Part shown: positions 1 to 10,966 of the stretch, piece by piece
How the letters are laid out: every line of letters begins with the position of its first letter
Numbering within the stretch: position 1 is the stretch's first letter
The notes under the pieces: model-generated
The model's input: only the letters and a program-made list of their open reading frames with translations
Told to the model about the DNA's origin: nothing
Databases searched by the model: none
Source of the DNA: Desmodesmus armatus
Lineage: Eukaryota; Chlorophyta; Chlorophyceae; Sphaeropleales; Scenedesmaceae
Assembly (NCBI GenBank): GCA_007449985.2
Contig: VIIQ02000005.1
Span: 1,054,001 to 1,118,000 of the forward strand
Length of the DNA stretch: 64,000 nt
Reading direction: 5' to 3'
Made by a program: the position numbers and the translations under genes

Positions 1-253
1 CCAGGACTCTGCACCGCCCTGCACGCGCCCTGCAAACGATTCGGCCTCCAGCAGCATGCTTGCCTGCGCAGACGTGCAGGACAGCAGGACACGCCAAAAG
101 GTCAGCACAGGATGCCACCTTCAGGGCTCTTGAATTCAAGTCTAGGGCTGCAACAAACATCTCAACAATATAAAGTGAAGTGTTGCTAGGCGTTCATGAC
201 AAATGGTGATCACAGTATGCCATGACAAAGGCAATCACTGGTCATGACAACCA

Positions 254-3196
254 TCACCACACCTGAAGCTCCTGCAAGCCTTCGCTGATGGTGTCGTCAG
301 GTGTGCGCAGGTCCATGCAGAGCGCAACAGCTCCGCTGCTCATAGGGCATGGCGGCTGAGCAGCGGCAGCTGCATACGCCGCAGCCTCCGCTGCTGCCGC
401 CGCTGCAGCCGCTTCTGCTGCTCTTGCCGCCTCCTCTGCTGCTGCAGCTTCTGCCTGTTGCTGCTTTGTCAGCTTGCCTGCAGGAGGTGCCTTCGCCCCT
501 GATGCTGACGTGGTTGGTGCTGGCGCTTCGGCCTGGGCTGCTGCTGTGCTGTGGCCTGGAGGCTCCGGCTGTGCTGACTGCTGTTGTGCAGGGGTGCTGC
601 CGGGCTGCATGTGGCTGAACTGCGACAGCCATGGCTTGGGTGTTGCATCCAGCAGCCCCTGCCACAGATCGTGCAGCTGGTTATACAAGCTGCCTGTGGG
701 CAGCTGCACCTGGCCATGCACAGGCTGACCTGGATGCTGCTCACCTTGGCCAGGACTGCCCGCACCTGCAGCGGTGGCAACTGCTGCTACACTGGCTGCT
801 GCAGACCCAGCTGCAGAGGAAGGTGCAGCCTGGCTGCTACCCGAACCCGCTGCAGTGCCTGCTGCTTGCAGCAGTGGCTGTACATGCATCATCCCGCACA
901 GCAGCTTGATGTACATGTCATCCCTGTTTTTCACCTGCCCTGGGTAAGCCCTCACTGCTGCTACTGCAGCTGCCGCATGGCCCCTGTAGCCCGCTTGTAT
1001 GGCTGCCAGTGCTTGCAGGGCTGCCTCCAGCCGCGCATCCAACTCCTTCTCATCACAGCCCTGGCTCAGCAGCTGCACAGCAGCTTCCAACGCAGCCTCA
1101 CGAGCTGCATCCTCCGCGCCAAACTGCTGCACGGAGTCCCTCAGCGCTGCCTTGATGCTGGACTCGGCCGCAGTGGTGGAGGCCTTGTGCTGCTCAAACA
1201 GGCCGACCAAGCTGCTGAGCCAGCTGCTGAGCACCTCAACCCCCAGCTGCCACTCTGCTGCCTGGCGCTCAAGGTATGTGGTGGCACACTGCAGCAGGGC
1301 CTGCGCTCCTGCCTGCCTCGCCTGCAGGACTGGCTGGACCTCCTGGATGAGGAGCTGCTCTATGTCACTGTCTGACAGGCCCTTGTAGCCCAGCACCTCA
1401 GACCTCAACGCAGCCAGCTGTGCCTGGACCTGAGCAGCACAGTGCAACACAGTACAGCAAAGCAGTTGGTGATGTAAAACCTGGATCAGCACAAGGACAA
1501 CACAACCCCAGCACAACTGCCAGTGTTGCACAACTGACAGTGTCGGCGTACATCTACCACGTCGCTGCAGCTGCAACACAGGGTGATGCACCAAGTCCCT
1601 TTCAAATGGTCCTGCAACCTTCAGCACAGTCACTCTGCTCACCTGCTCGTCGAACCCATACTCCTGCTGCTGCAGGTCGTGCAGGTAGTCACTGAGCCGC
1701 TGCCTCCAGCTGCTGACCCACTGCTTACCCTCGCCCACCCAACTGCTGACTGCCTGTGAGTTCAAGTGGGGTGGGCCCAGCTGCCGCAGGCGCTGGCACA
1801 GCTTAATTAGCTGTGAGTGCGCTTCCTGCTGGCTGTCCCGTAGCTGCGCAAACAGCTGCAGCCGCTCAGGGGGCTCTGAGAGGTCCTGCGTGATGTGCTG
1901 ACAGAACATGGTTACTGCATGCCTGCTGCGCAAGGTGCGCCACGCCTCGCATGCTGCCTGCCAGCGCTTGTGCCGCGCCTGTTCCTGCAGGACTGCATCT
2001 GCATGCAGGTGCTGCAACACATCTGACGCCGCACGCCTGCAGGACGCATTGACAAGGCACCACCCCTGAACACAGACTCAGCTTCCTGCAGTTGATGCTG
2101 CGCATTCACCCCTTCATGCCTGGCTGTCCTCCAAACAAGCAAGTGTGACAACCTCTGCCATGCGGTGCATGTGATTGCATGCCGTACCTATTCTCCAGCA
2201 GCTGCAGGTTGAGTGTGGCGGTCTCCTGCTCAGTGAGGCGCTGTATGCGGCCCTCATCAAGGTGCGCGATGTCACACATGCTGGCCACCATCTCCTGCAG
2301 GGCTGTCTGCACCTCCTGGCTGAACGCCTGCTCAGCTGAGTGCAGCCCAGCAGCCAGCGCGTCTATGCAGGCAGTGATGGGGCTGCGCTGCTGCTCCACC
2401 GCCTGCCAAACCTGCAGCCACACCCAATGTAACACAAAGACGTGCCACGTCAGCTGGCAGCTGCAAGGTGACGGCATCATCTGTGGTGTCTGCTGGCTTC
2501 TAGTGCATGTGTTGCGCCCCTCAGCAGCATCAGCCAGCACACGCAGGAAAGGTCATGGACATATGAAAACCACACCATCTAGCGTGGCAAAATTACCACC
2601 CACCTGGTGCAGCTGCACCTCGTCGAGCACCATCACTTTATCCTCTGCCAGCACAGACAACTGCTGCTCAATCTGGTTGCTGATGGCCTCAAGACTGGCC
2701 TTGCTGTCAGCCGCAGACGCAGCAGCGGCGGCGTTGTGGCGCAGTTCTGACTGCTGCCTGCTGGCTTGGTACCTCTCACAGGCTGCTGCATGGCGTTGGG
2801 CCTTGCTGTGCAGCATGGCCAGCACGCCTTGCATGTTTCCCTGTGCACAACACATGGGTACACAGTGCAACAACATCCATGATTGGCTTTACTGTGTGCT
2901 CAGCGCTGTGCTGGGCTAGCCCTTTGTGGGTTGCAGCACATCAGCCTCACCTGCACCCTCGGCACATCTGATTGCAGCTGCTGAACCTCTTCCTCAGGGG
3001 TATTGCCAACATCATTGCCTCTGGGTGGCTTGGGTGCTGGTATTGTCTGCTTTGCCTTCGACTGCACTGCTGCAGTTGTCTTGCTGTATCTCTCCAACCT
3101 CCCAGCAGACGTAGATACCAATGCACCCAACAGTCGCTGCCCAGGAGTGTCGTTCATAGCATCGAGATTGCTGGTGTGTTGCTGTGTGGGCTGCAT
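254..3196 (-). CDS. CCDC180-like coiled-coil protein (DUF4455/DUF4456 type), tentative
   Basis: Five exons in consistent phase: 3196-2951, 2840-2604, 2411-2188, 2036-1643 and 1429-254, giving about 758 aa. The start is the first ATG after an in-frame stop at about 3239. The protein is almost entirely helical and Gln/Ala/Glu-rich with no membrane segment. Residues about 190-300 carry a run ending LLENRRAASDVLQ, then a basic/tryptophan stretch (RHKRWQAACEAWRTLRSRHA), then RLRQLGPPHLNSQAVSSW. This order (QET..LLxNRRA, WQ..W..LR, LxxLxPP) resembles what I recall of the DUF4455 part of CCDC180, a protein of ciliated organisms. The last 100 residues are low-complexity Ala/Gln/Pro. That similarity is from memory and weak; a generic coiled-coil protein is the alternative. 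Gene structure is much surer than identity. Confidence 0.55.
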
Positions 3197-3771
3197 TGCT
3201 GGCTTTGCACAAGATCTATCTAGCTTTTCGAGTGGCAATCATTCTACGTCTGCTGCCAAACATTCAGAACAAACACAGGGAATGAAACGAATTCGCAATG
3301 TTAACGGCATTGTGCTCAACAACTGTGGCTGGGTAGGGTCCTGTAGAACTGTCCTGGCAGTAGCACTGGTCGTAACAAATCATCTGCGCTGCACACGAGC
3401 AGTCCAAAAAAATTCCTTTAACTCTCCTGGATAGCAGAGAATGAACCCTGATGGCCCATGCATGCTGCCCTTGGACTGGACTCGGGCAGACAGCTGCACT
3501 CTGCACACACACTGACTGCAGGCTCCTGCAGGTTGCCTACAGTGACTACATAGGACTACGGAATGCTGATGCATGCACATACCATGCTGATGCTGCAGCA
3601 ACTTTGGCACACTGGCGTGGTGACAGGTGGCTGAGACCATGTGACTGTCGGTGCTGTGAGTGGTTGCTCCTGCCGCTCCTGCGACATACGCCCTGCTGGC
3701 AAGCTGGCAGGGCGAGCATGCTGGATTGGCGACCCCTGCCCATTGCTGCTGAAAGATGGACCCCGTCCAGG
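3197..3771. other. intergenic, no gene seen
   Basis: Lies between the 5' end of the coiled-coil gene and the 3' end of GOT1. It should hold the promoter and 5' UTR of the former. I see no conserved coding segment, tRNA or strong repeat. Confidence 0.5.
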
Positions 3772-3992
3772 TCATCTGCTGCGTCCATTGGCATCCTCCA
3801 TGCTTGTCGGCAAGCCACCCATGAGTGAGATCTTGTTGATCACCTGGCAGCAGGGCAGAGACCATGCATGGAGTTGTGGCAACGTGAGTTGTGTGCATGA
3901 TGTGCTGGGATGCCAGCTGCAATCAAGGCAGACAGCTTGTGGCCTGACCTGTACATGGCATACCACTGACAGAATACCTAGCTGCAGCCGCC

Positions 3993-4024
<32 letters not shown>

Positions 4025-4997
4025 ATGATTACGATCACGGTGCTGCTGGTGGTGACGCTGTTGCTGGCGTGTGTGCGCACTCACCACTTTCAAGAAGGGC
4101 ATGTCCAGCACCTTGGACATGAACGGCACCCGCCGCGAGAACTGCAGCACCGTAGGCAAGAATTCACAGAACAGGAGCCAGAAGCCATACGCCTCCACAA
4201 CCAAGCCAACCATTGTCCAGCCGACAATGACCAGGGCTGCTCCTGTCAAGTAAAAGGCTGAACCCTGCAGATTTGGCATACAGCGGATACTTAAGCATGG
4301 CTAAACACCATGGCCACGGCGAGGGGGGGGGGTAGTGTGCATTATCGACATGTTCCTGGTGGTGCCAGTACCCATCTTGATGGCACGTGCACAAAGATCC
4401 GTCCAAGTTTGATGTTGCAACTGTAAGGCAACAGCAGCAGCATGTGAGGACAGGCCTGTCCCTAGGGTTCCTTCTTGTCGGCATGCCTGCTGGCTTGTCA
4501 CCAGCTGTTGCCTCTTAGCCCCCCCCCCCCCCCATATGCCCCACTGCAGCATGATGGTGCATGACGCCCACCTTGCGGTTCTTTTTCCGGCTGAAGAACT
4601 GTACTGTAGCTTGCACCCCAATGGTTATCGTCATGCCAGCAAGGAACAGCAGCTGCAGCAGCACACAGTGGCAGCCACGTGCTGAAGTTGAGTTGACTGG
4701 AAGGTACTGGCGCTGTATTCAGGTCGCGAAGATGGCCAGGCACCAGCTGCTACTGATATATTGCAGCTGGAGGCAACATTGTCAGCACAAATGAAGGTGG
4801 TCGGCATGCGACATCAACCTGCGGCAGCATAGGCTTGGCTGTTTGTCACATCGCACACCACTACCTGCAGGAACAGGCCTGCATGCTGCACTTACATTTC
4901 CCATGGCCAGCAAACCCCGATCAAAGAACAATAAAACACCCAGAAAGGTGAACAAGAATCCGAAGGCGGTCAAGCCCAGACCGATCTCTGCGAGCAT
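3772..4997 (-). CDS. GOT1: Golgi-transport protein GOT1
   Basis: Small tetraspanning membrane protein of the ER-Golgi interface, implicated in COPII and Golgi traffic. Exons 4997-4896, 4652-4572, 4264-4085 and 3843-3772 join in phase to about 144 aa (family usually about 138-140). The first exon reads [18 protein letters not shown] followed by [11 protein letters not shown], the family's most conserved stretch. The second gives [20 protein letters not shown]. The third has [18 protein letters not shown] followed by the conserved F-LPTVL and PF motifs. Four hydrophobic segments are visible. The start is uncertain: I used the in-frame ATG at 4997 (MLAEIGLGL). A possible upstream exon (MAKRPK, about 5115-5096) has a good GTGAGT donor but does not join in frame. 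Confidence 0.9.
3995..4024. repeat. (CTG)n trinucleotide run in GOT1 intron 3
   Basis: About ten uninterrupted CTG units on the + strand, CAG on the gene's sense strand. It lies in the last intron of GOT1, so it is not translated in the proposed model. Confidence 0.9.
4519..4533. repeat. poly(C) tract in GOT1 intron 2
   Basis: A run of about 15 C on the + strand, G on the gene's sense strand. A second run, of about 10 G, lies at 4323-4332 in the same intron. Confidence 0.9.
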
Positions 4998-5972
4998 ACC
5001 AGCACGCAAAACAGTTGTGTCAGTTGCATTGCAGGGATTGCCAGCACTCATCCACCCTCCATGCCAGCTGGTGACGATATTTGGTGAACACTCACTTCTT
5101 TGGTCGTTTAGCCATGACCCTCCTGGAAACATGGGGGGCTACAGAGTTGGGTAGGCCACCTGCCCCCCACCCAAGGCGCTGCTCCCTGAACCTAGAAGGT
5201 AATGTGCCCGACTCCAGGAAGCACGAAAGTGATGTTTTAGCTCTGAAACACCGAACCAAGCTCCATGCTGGCGTGTGAGAGCTCCACACAGGTGGTTTAC
5301 ACTCTGATCAAAACTGCTTGGCAGCTGGGTGCCAACTGCCTGTTCAGTCCAAGGCGAGTGTGAGAGTTTGCGATGAGACAGCTCAGAGCACGCAACGCCA
5401 CAGCAACACTATGAGGCCCTTCAGACACTTCAGACGTTGTTTTGAACTTGCTGAACGCAGACAGCAATACTGAAGTTCGGCCAGCTGCAGGTATGGAGGA
5501 AAACACGGATAGCAACGACACTTATAGTGCTTGGAACCCACATTGCTGATGGGGCCAAGCTCGTAGCTGAGCTACAGCCCAGGTTTCTATTCTGGCTCCA
5601 TATATCATTTCGTCCCCGGCCTTCCGAGAAGTATTTGTAGCCTGTAATAGCAATTTACTGTACATACCTGACTTCCTGGTTCATAGTGTACATAGGATAG
5701 ACTGTTCAGTGGGCCAGCAACCATGCCTGCAGAAAGCGTGTCTAGCAGCCAGAAAAGCTCAAGTTTGCGCCCATGGTAAGCAAGCAAACACATGGATTGG
5801 CAATGCTGAGGGGAGAAGTCGGCGAGCAAAGCAGCTTGCGGCTGTTTGAGGAGGGAGGGCCTGCTGTACTGACAGTACTGCACACCTGCACCTGATGTTG
5901 TCGGGCCTTGCCAATGATACTCATAACTGGTGACCAATGACCCTTTGCAGCAACCTGGGCAGCGCAGTGGGC
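4998..5972. other. divergent intergenic region, possible unresolved 5' exon of GOT1
   Basis: Separates GOT1 (-) from the orphan at 5973 (+). It contains a short ATG-led minus-strand stretch near 5115 (MAKRPK) followed by GTGAGT, which may be a non-coding or unresolved first exon of GOT1. Short open stretches at 5297-5521 and 5605-6015 (both -) show no recognisable motif. Confidence 0.4.
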
Positions 5973-7152
5973 ATGACAAAGATGAGTGGAGAGCTGGTCG
6001 CCGTCGCCCACCCACAGCAGCGAACAGGCTTCAAGAACCCCTGCTCCTATGGGGCAAAGCCTGTCTTCAGCTCAGAAACGTGAGGGAGCCCGTGTGTTTA
6101 CACCCTGCTGCAACAAGGGCCAGCTTGGTTTTTGCTGCCATGTGCAGCTGCAGTAGTTGCTACCTTGCATCGTGCTGGGGGTTGACGGGGCTCCTGCAGG
6201 AGCACAACCCCTGACCATATTTCCAGCTGTCACAGTGCACTGTCTGCTCATGCGCACATGCACTCAATTTGCAGCATGCATCCTGCAGCGCATCTCCTAC
6301 TCTTTGAAACTGTTTAGAGCAGCTGCGCTTGGCCTCTCTTCCATGCAGGACAAACAAATACATGGTGCGCAAAGTGCGAGCAGCAGCAGACAGCACGTGT
6401 GAGCACAAGGTGCTGATGCCTTACAGCCCACACGCACCCAGGAACAGGCCAAAGGAGACGGTGAGTGGGGCATGTTACCCTGAGGTCACTGTGGATATCA
6501 TGAGGGCTGGCCGAGACAAGCTGCACCAAACAGCAGCATCGTATGACAAACTGCAGCAACGTGACTTGCAACACCATGCATGCAGAGACAGCGCACCCCA
6601 GCGCTGTGCAAGGCTTGCCAGCTATCTCATTGGCATGTGATGTGCTGCCTGCAGCTGACAAACGTCATAGGCAAGAGGTATGGTGTGCACCCCAGCACAT
6701 CCACAGAGCGCTACAAGGGCCAGAGCCAGGTAAAGCTGGCCGATGCAGACCCAGAGTCACGCAAGCCATGGAAGACCACAAACGGGGTAAGTTGGCATGA
6801 GCTTGCTCAAAGGTGCAACCCTGCAACCACCAGCACAAATGCAAGGTACTGCAAAAAAGGGTACTGCAGAAAGGTACTGGGGTTCCAGCCAACAACCACC
6901 CACCAACAGCTAGCCCAGAGGAACTAAGCAAACCCACAACAGGTGCCCTGGCAGTGACGACTGCTGTGCTGATCGTGCTGTGCGTACCATATGCAGACGC
7001 AAGCTGCTGACTGTCGCGCGTGCCTTTGCACTGTGCAGGTGTTCCAGGCCTCTGCTCGTGTGACGGAAGTTGTGGGACTTGCAAACGCTGGCATCAGCAG
7101 CGACATTGCCTGCAGATACCACAAGATGCAGGGCATCTATGGCAAGCAGTGA
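5973..7152 (+). CDS. conserved-looking 154-aa protein, function unknown
   Basis: Four exons (5973-6079, 6349-6460, 6655-6786, 7039-7152) join in phase through canonical GT-AG introns and end at TGA. The protein is small, basic and rich in Lys/Arg, Pro and Tyr. It has no signal peptide or membrane segment. Visible motifs are GFKNPCSYGAKPVFSS near the N-terminus, TNKYMVRKVRAAADSTCEHK, and SRKPWKTTNG. Short basic Pro/Tyr/Trp-rich proteins of this style include many axonemal microtubule inner proteins, and possible cilium-related genes flank it. I cannot assign a family. Four clean splice junctions support a real gene. Confidence 0.6.
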
Positions 7153-7269
7153 CTGAACATGCACTGTCCTCAGGGCAGCACGAGAGCAGGGTTGTGAGTT
7201 GTGGGGGGCTGCTGCAGGAGTGTACTGCAGGCTGTGACAGCCTGGGGTGAATCCCAAGTGGTCTGGGGT

Positions 7270-8946
7270 TCAGGCGGGTTGCTGGGTGTGGCGGGCAGCT
7301 TCCACCAGCTGCCTGACCTCCTCAGCATCTGTCACATTCCATTCAAAGTCGCTGGGCGGTGCCTGGGAGCTGAGGTGCATGTTGGCCCGCCTGAACTCCA
7401 TGGTGCTGCAGAAGCGCCTGCAGCATCAAACAGTGCCAGAGATGTAAAAAAGGTAACAAACGTGCCAAAGCTTGACTTGCATGTGTTGCCTGATCGACTC
7501 ATGCCCTCCCCCAGCCTCAAGGAGGGGCTCAGGGTGTAGGGACAGGCACATGGCCCTAGTTGATGGAGATTGATCACCTTTTTGCAGAGCTGTGCAGTTC
7601 CTGCACGCCGGTATCCTTGAGGATTGCTGCAGCATTGCTTGACCTCACACTGCCGCCAGCCATGATGCTGATGCGACCCGCAGCTTGCTTGACCAGCTGG
7701 GCCAGCACGGCACTCCCCTGAACACAGTGCAGGACAGTGGGCAAGAAGGGGCTGATGTATATGGCATTTCACATCACAATCACATGGAGTACAGCATTCA
7801 TGATGTACAGTAACGCAGCAGCATAGTGAGCTGGCTGCTGCAAATTCAAACAGCTGGTGTGTGAGCCTGCTTGACTGCCTGAACACACCTGCTCAGCTGA
7901 TGGGCAGCCTCCTGATGTGAGCACACGGCGTATGCCCAGGCTGATGATGTCCTCCAATGCCTGACTGCATCCAAAACCACAGAACACCAGCAAACCTCAG
8001 CTGTGCGGTCACAACCAGCCAGCTGCAGAAACCGCAGCAGACTGTCGTCAAAAACTGGTGAACCAGCTGCAAGTTGCATCACTATGACTTCAAGTTCACA
8101 AATTGTGAACCCGCGCACCTGAGGTCCCTGCTCGCGTCAAAAGCTCGGTGAAAGGTCACATCCAGCCCCTGCACGGATATGGGTTTTGCATAGCATCAGC
8201 ATTCACTTTGGGTAGGGGGAGGGGTCATTGGCTGCTGACACAGGCGCTGTCTAGATCTGGCTGCACCTGCCAGAATGCTGGTCAGCATGAAACAGCACCA
8301 CCCATACAACTATGTAATTGACGTACATGTTGACGCGCTTTGTGCACCAGCTGCTGGGTTGCAGCAGCATCCACAGCACCATCTGGCTGCAGACAGCCAA
8401 TGACAACACCATGGGCGCCCAAATCACTGCAGGCATCAATGTCCGCCAACATGACCTGCATGCCCAGTGCAATCACGCATAAACAGCCACTCATGGGTTA
8501 CAGTGTCATTATGGTGGCAGTTACCCAGTCCGCAGTTGCTGGGCACACATGATCCAGCCTTTGCAGAAGCTGACTGCGGCTTGCAGCAGCTGTACGTGCC
8601 TGGTAGGAGCTTGGCTCACCCCCTGCCCTTCAACTTGCCTGCATTTCGTCTGCTGTGTAAACAAAGTCGCCACCACGTGGACGTATCAGGACCATCAGTT
8701 GTGTTGTGGTGAGGACTTGTCGAACTTGCTTGATCAACCCTGCCACACCATAACCTTGTCAGCATCTGCTTGCTGACAGGCCCCCTGTTGCATGTGTCCA
8801 GCTGCTGAAACTGCTTACCTACCCCAACTCGGGGTGATGCCTCCCTCTACCAAGGCTGAGCACAGCTCCACTCTGTGTGCTGTGCCAGTTTCCGCTGCTC
8901 TAGCCCCTGCCACTGAGTCTATGCACACCTCGATTGGTGTGTTCAT
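7270..8946 (-). CDS. cutC: CutC-family copper homeostasis protein
   Basis: TIM-barrel protein of the CutC family, linked to copper handling; its biochemical role is still unclear. Seven exons (8946-8823, 8739-8639, 8455-8327, 8168-8119, 7964-7889, 7717-7578, 7417-7270) give about 255 aa, the normal family length. Diagnostic motifs occur in order: [17 protein letters not shown] near residue 25, [75 protein letters not shown] and ELHSSAKR. The second intron uses a GC donor (CAG|GCAAGT at 8638-8637). No targeting peptide is evident, so it is probably cytosolic. Its stop lies only 117 bp from the stop of the convergent orphan. Confidence 0.95.
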
Positions 8947-9366
8947 GCTGTGCCTGAAAAGGAATAAAGCTACCCTAATGCTCTAAGACTAGTGAAGCCT
9001 TGGCACTGCAACCACCAGATCACGTGTTGCAGATCACTGCTGTACTGTAGTGAAAAACTGGAACTAGATGTGGTAGAAGCAGCACGAGCAAAGGTCGCAC
9101 ATAATTTTCAACAGGTTGGATCCCTGAACACGAGCATGTGGATAGTTGATACTGTGTGTGTACTGTGTAGTGCCTCAACCCCAACGGCAAGAACCTGCCA
9201 GCCAATATATCTGCTGACAAGGCTTGTTTCGCTGGTTACACATGACAATGGTATAAGATACGAGTTATGAGCTTGCTTTACGCTTCCTTGGGTTGCCGCC
9301 TGCAAAGCTACACAGCTGTACACAAGAGACCCCCGGGACGGCTGCAGACTCCCAAACCGATCAAAC
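8947..9366. other. intergenic between tandem minus-strand genes
   Basis: Holds the 3' end of the EFCAB10-like gene and the 5' flank of cutC. No coding signal, repeat or RNA gene was seen. Confidence 0.5.
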
Positions 9367-10717
9367 TCAGCCTGCCATCTCCTTGATCATCTCATCAAAC
9401 TCTTTGTTGGTGATGGTTGAGCTCACTTTGCTGAAGAACAGCAAGAACTCCTGTATAGCAAGGAGGGAATGTGTGTGATGCACACACGTTGAGTGGCTTG
9501 CATGTGGCGCAACAGTTGCGTGGGGTCGCAGTCATCGGTTGTGTGCTCCTGCAGGAGCACCGCTCGCTTGAACCTTGCTGGAGGAGCAACACCACAACTG
9601 CTATTGACATGTAAGCAGCGAGCAGTGGTTGGTGCAGTTGCCAAATCTGCCACACCTGCTGGTTGATGAAGTTCTCATTGCTGGGCTTGAAGTCTTTGAA
9701 CAGCCCTGCAACCATGCAACAGACACACCCACTGCATGTTCGGACCTGGCAGCCACACCAGCAGGTGCACTGCAAGAGAGCGCCACAGCTGCTTCAGCAA
9801 CAAACTGAACATGTTTTTGTGCACCCTGTGCTCGGCACACTGTACACATTGCTCCCAAGTCCGCCAGTGTTTTTGTGCATGCATACGCCAGCAGCAAGTA
9901 CAAGGCCCGCTGCCAGCACCGTGCATACCCTTCAGGTCCTCCAGGGTGAGCGTTTCACCACCATGCTTGCTGGCATATGCCTGCAGCTTGCGCAAAGAAA
10001 TCTTTCCGCTGCCCTCCTGCATCACAAGGCAAAGACAAACACAGGGGCAGCAACCCCATCATCCCTCAGTGAGTGCAGCTGCTCGTGGCAGGCAGAATGA
10101 CAGCATCGCCACAAGCAGTGGCCGTTGCGAATGGTGGTGGCGGCCCAGTGCAATCTAGCGCACATGATGGTGACATGGCGAGGGTATTCAAGCGGGGGCC
10201 AGCCTGACCTGGTCAATGACTTTGAAAACCTGCAGCAGCTTCTCCTTGCGATGCTGAGGCAGCCCAGTCTCAGAGTCCTGCAAAGCGACAAGACAGCAGG
10301 GCTGCTGGTGGTGACCATGCGACTAGACAGCCATGCATGAGTTACGCTCTACATAATTTCGCGGTGCTGTGTGGGTATGTGCATGTTCATCACTTGCCTG
10401 TGCAGCATGCTCTACACCCAGGGACAAGCTGTCGATGATGAATTGCAAAGGGTCTGCTGGCTTCTCCCTGAGAACATCCACCAGTAGCTGCTCGAACAGC
10501 TTGTTCAGCGAGTGCTTGGCCTGTGCATATGGCATGTACAGCAAGGACACACCCAGGCGATGTGGTCAGCTGCCGTGCAGACTGCTGCTGGCCGTGCAGA
10601 AGCAGCAACAAGCACAATTACCAGGTACTCCTGGTCTTGGCCTAAGAACAGACTGTCAGGCGCAGTGTCCAGCTTGTCAACGCCCCTGCTGGACACTGCT
10701 GATGCAGCAGCAGTCAT
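9367..10717 (-). CDS. EFCAB10-like protein (RIIa/DPY-30-type dimerisation helix plus degenerate EF-hands)
   Basis: Six exons (10717-10622, 10520-10398, 10277-10209, 10016-9929, 9705-9656, 9450-9367) give 169 aa. Residues about 28-72 read EYLAKHSLNKLFEQLLVD followed by LREKPADPLQFIIDSL. This is the YLxxHxLxxLFExL...PxDPxxFIIxxL pattern of RIIa-type docking domains. The C-terminal half has EF-hand-like helices (LLQVFKVIDQEGSGKISL, then FKDFKPSNENFINQQEFLLF), with loops too degenerate to be confident calcium binders. The same layout is found in EFCAB10, a small protein of ciliated organisms. The second intron has a GC donor (CAG|GCAAGT at 10397-10396). It shares a 249-bp divergent upstream region with the p47 gene. 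Confidence 0.8.
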
Positions 10718-10966
10718 GCTGATGTTGGGGGGAGCAGAATCTTGAAATGTGGTGCCTGCTGAATTACAAGGTTTGCAAGTTTCAAGGACTTTCTTTTGAA
10801 GGGAAGATGGTCAGCCTGGGTCAGACCAACTTTGGCTGTCTCATCAACTTGAATTGAGTGCCCGCGGTTCTTGGAGCGGTTTGTTTGGTTTCGTGCAAGT
10901 GGAGAGGGCAAGGCGACTGTTCTGTGGACTCAATTGCCTGACTCCTTGCACACAGCACAAGCAAGC

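Noticed and set aside
584..1375. 263-codon open stretch on the + strand opposite the coiled-coil gene
   Set aside because: It is the antisense shadow of a CAG-rich exon, full of Cys/Leu/Gln as expected for reversed Ala/Gln codons.
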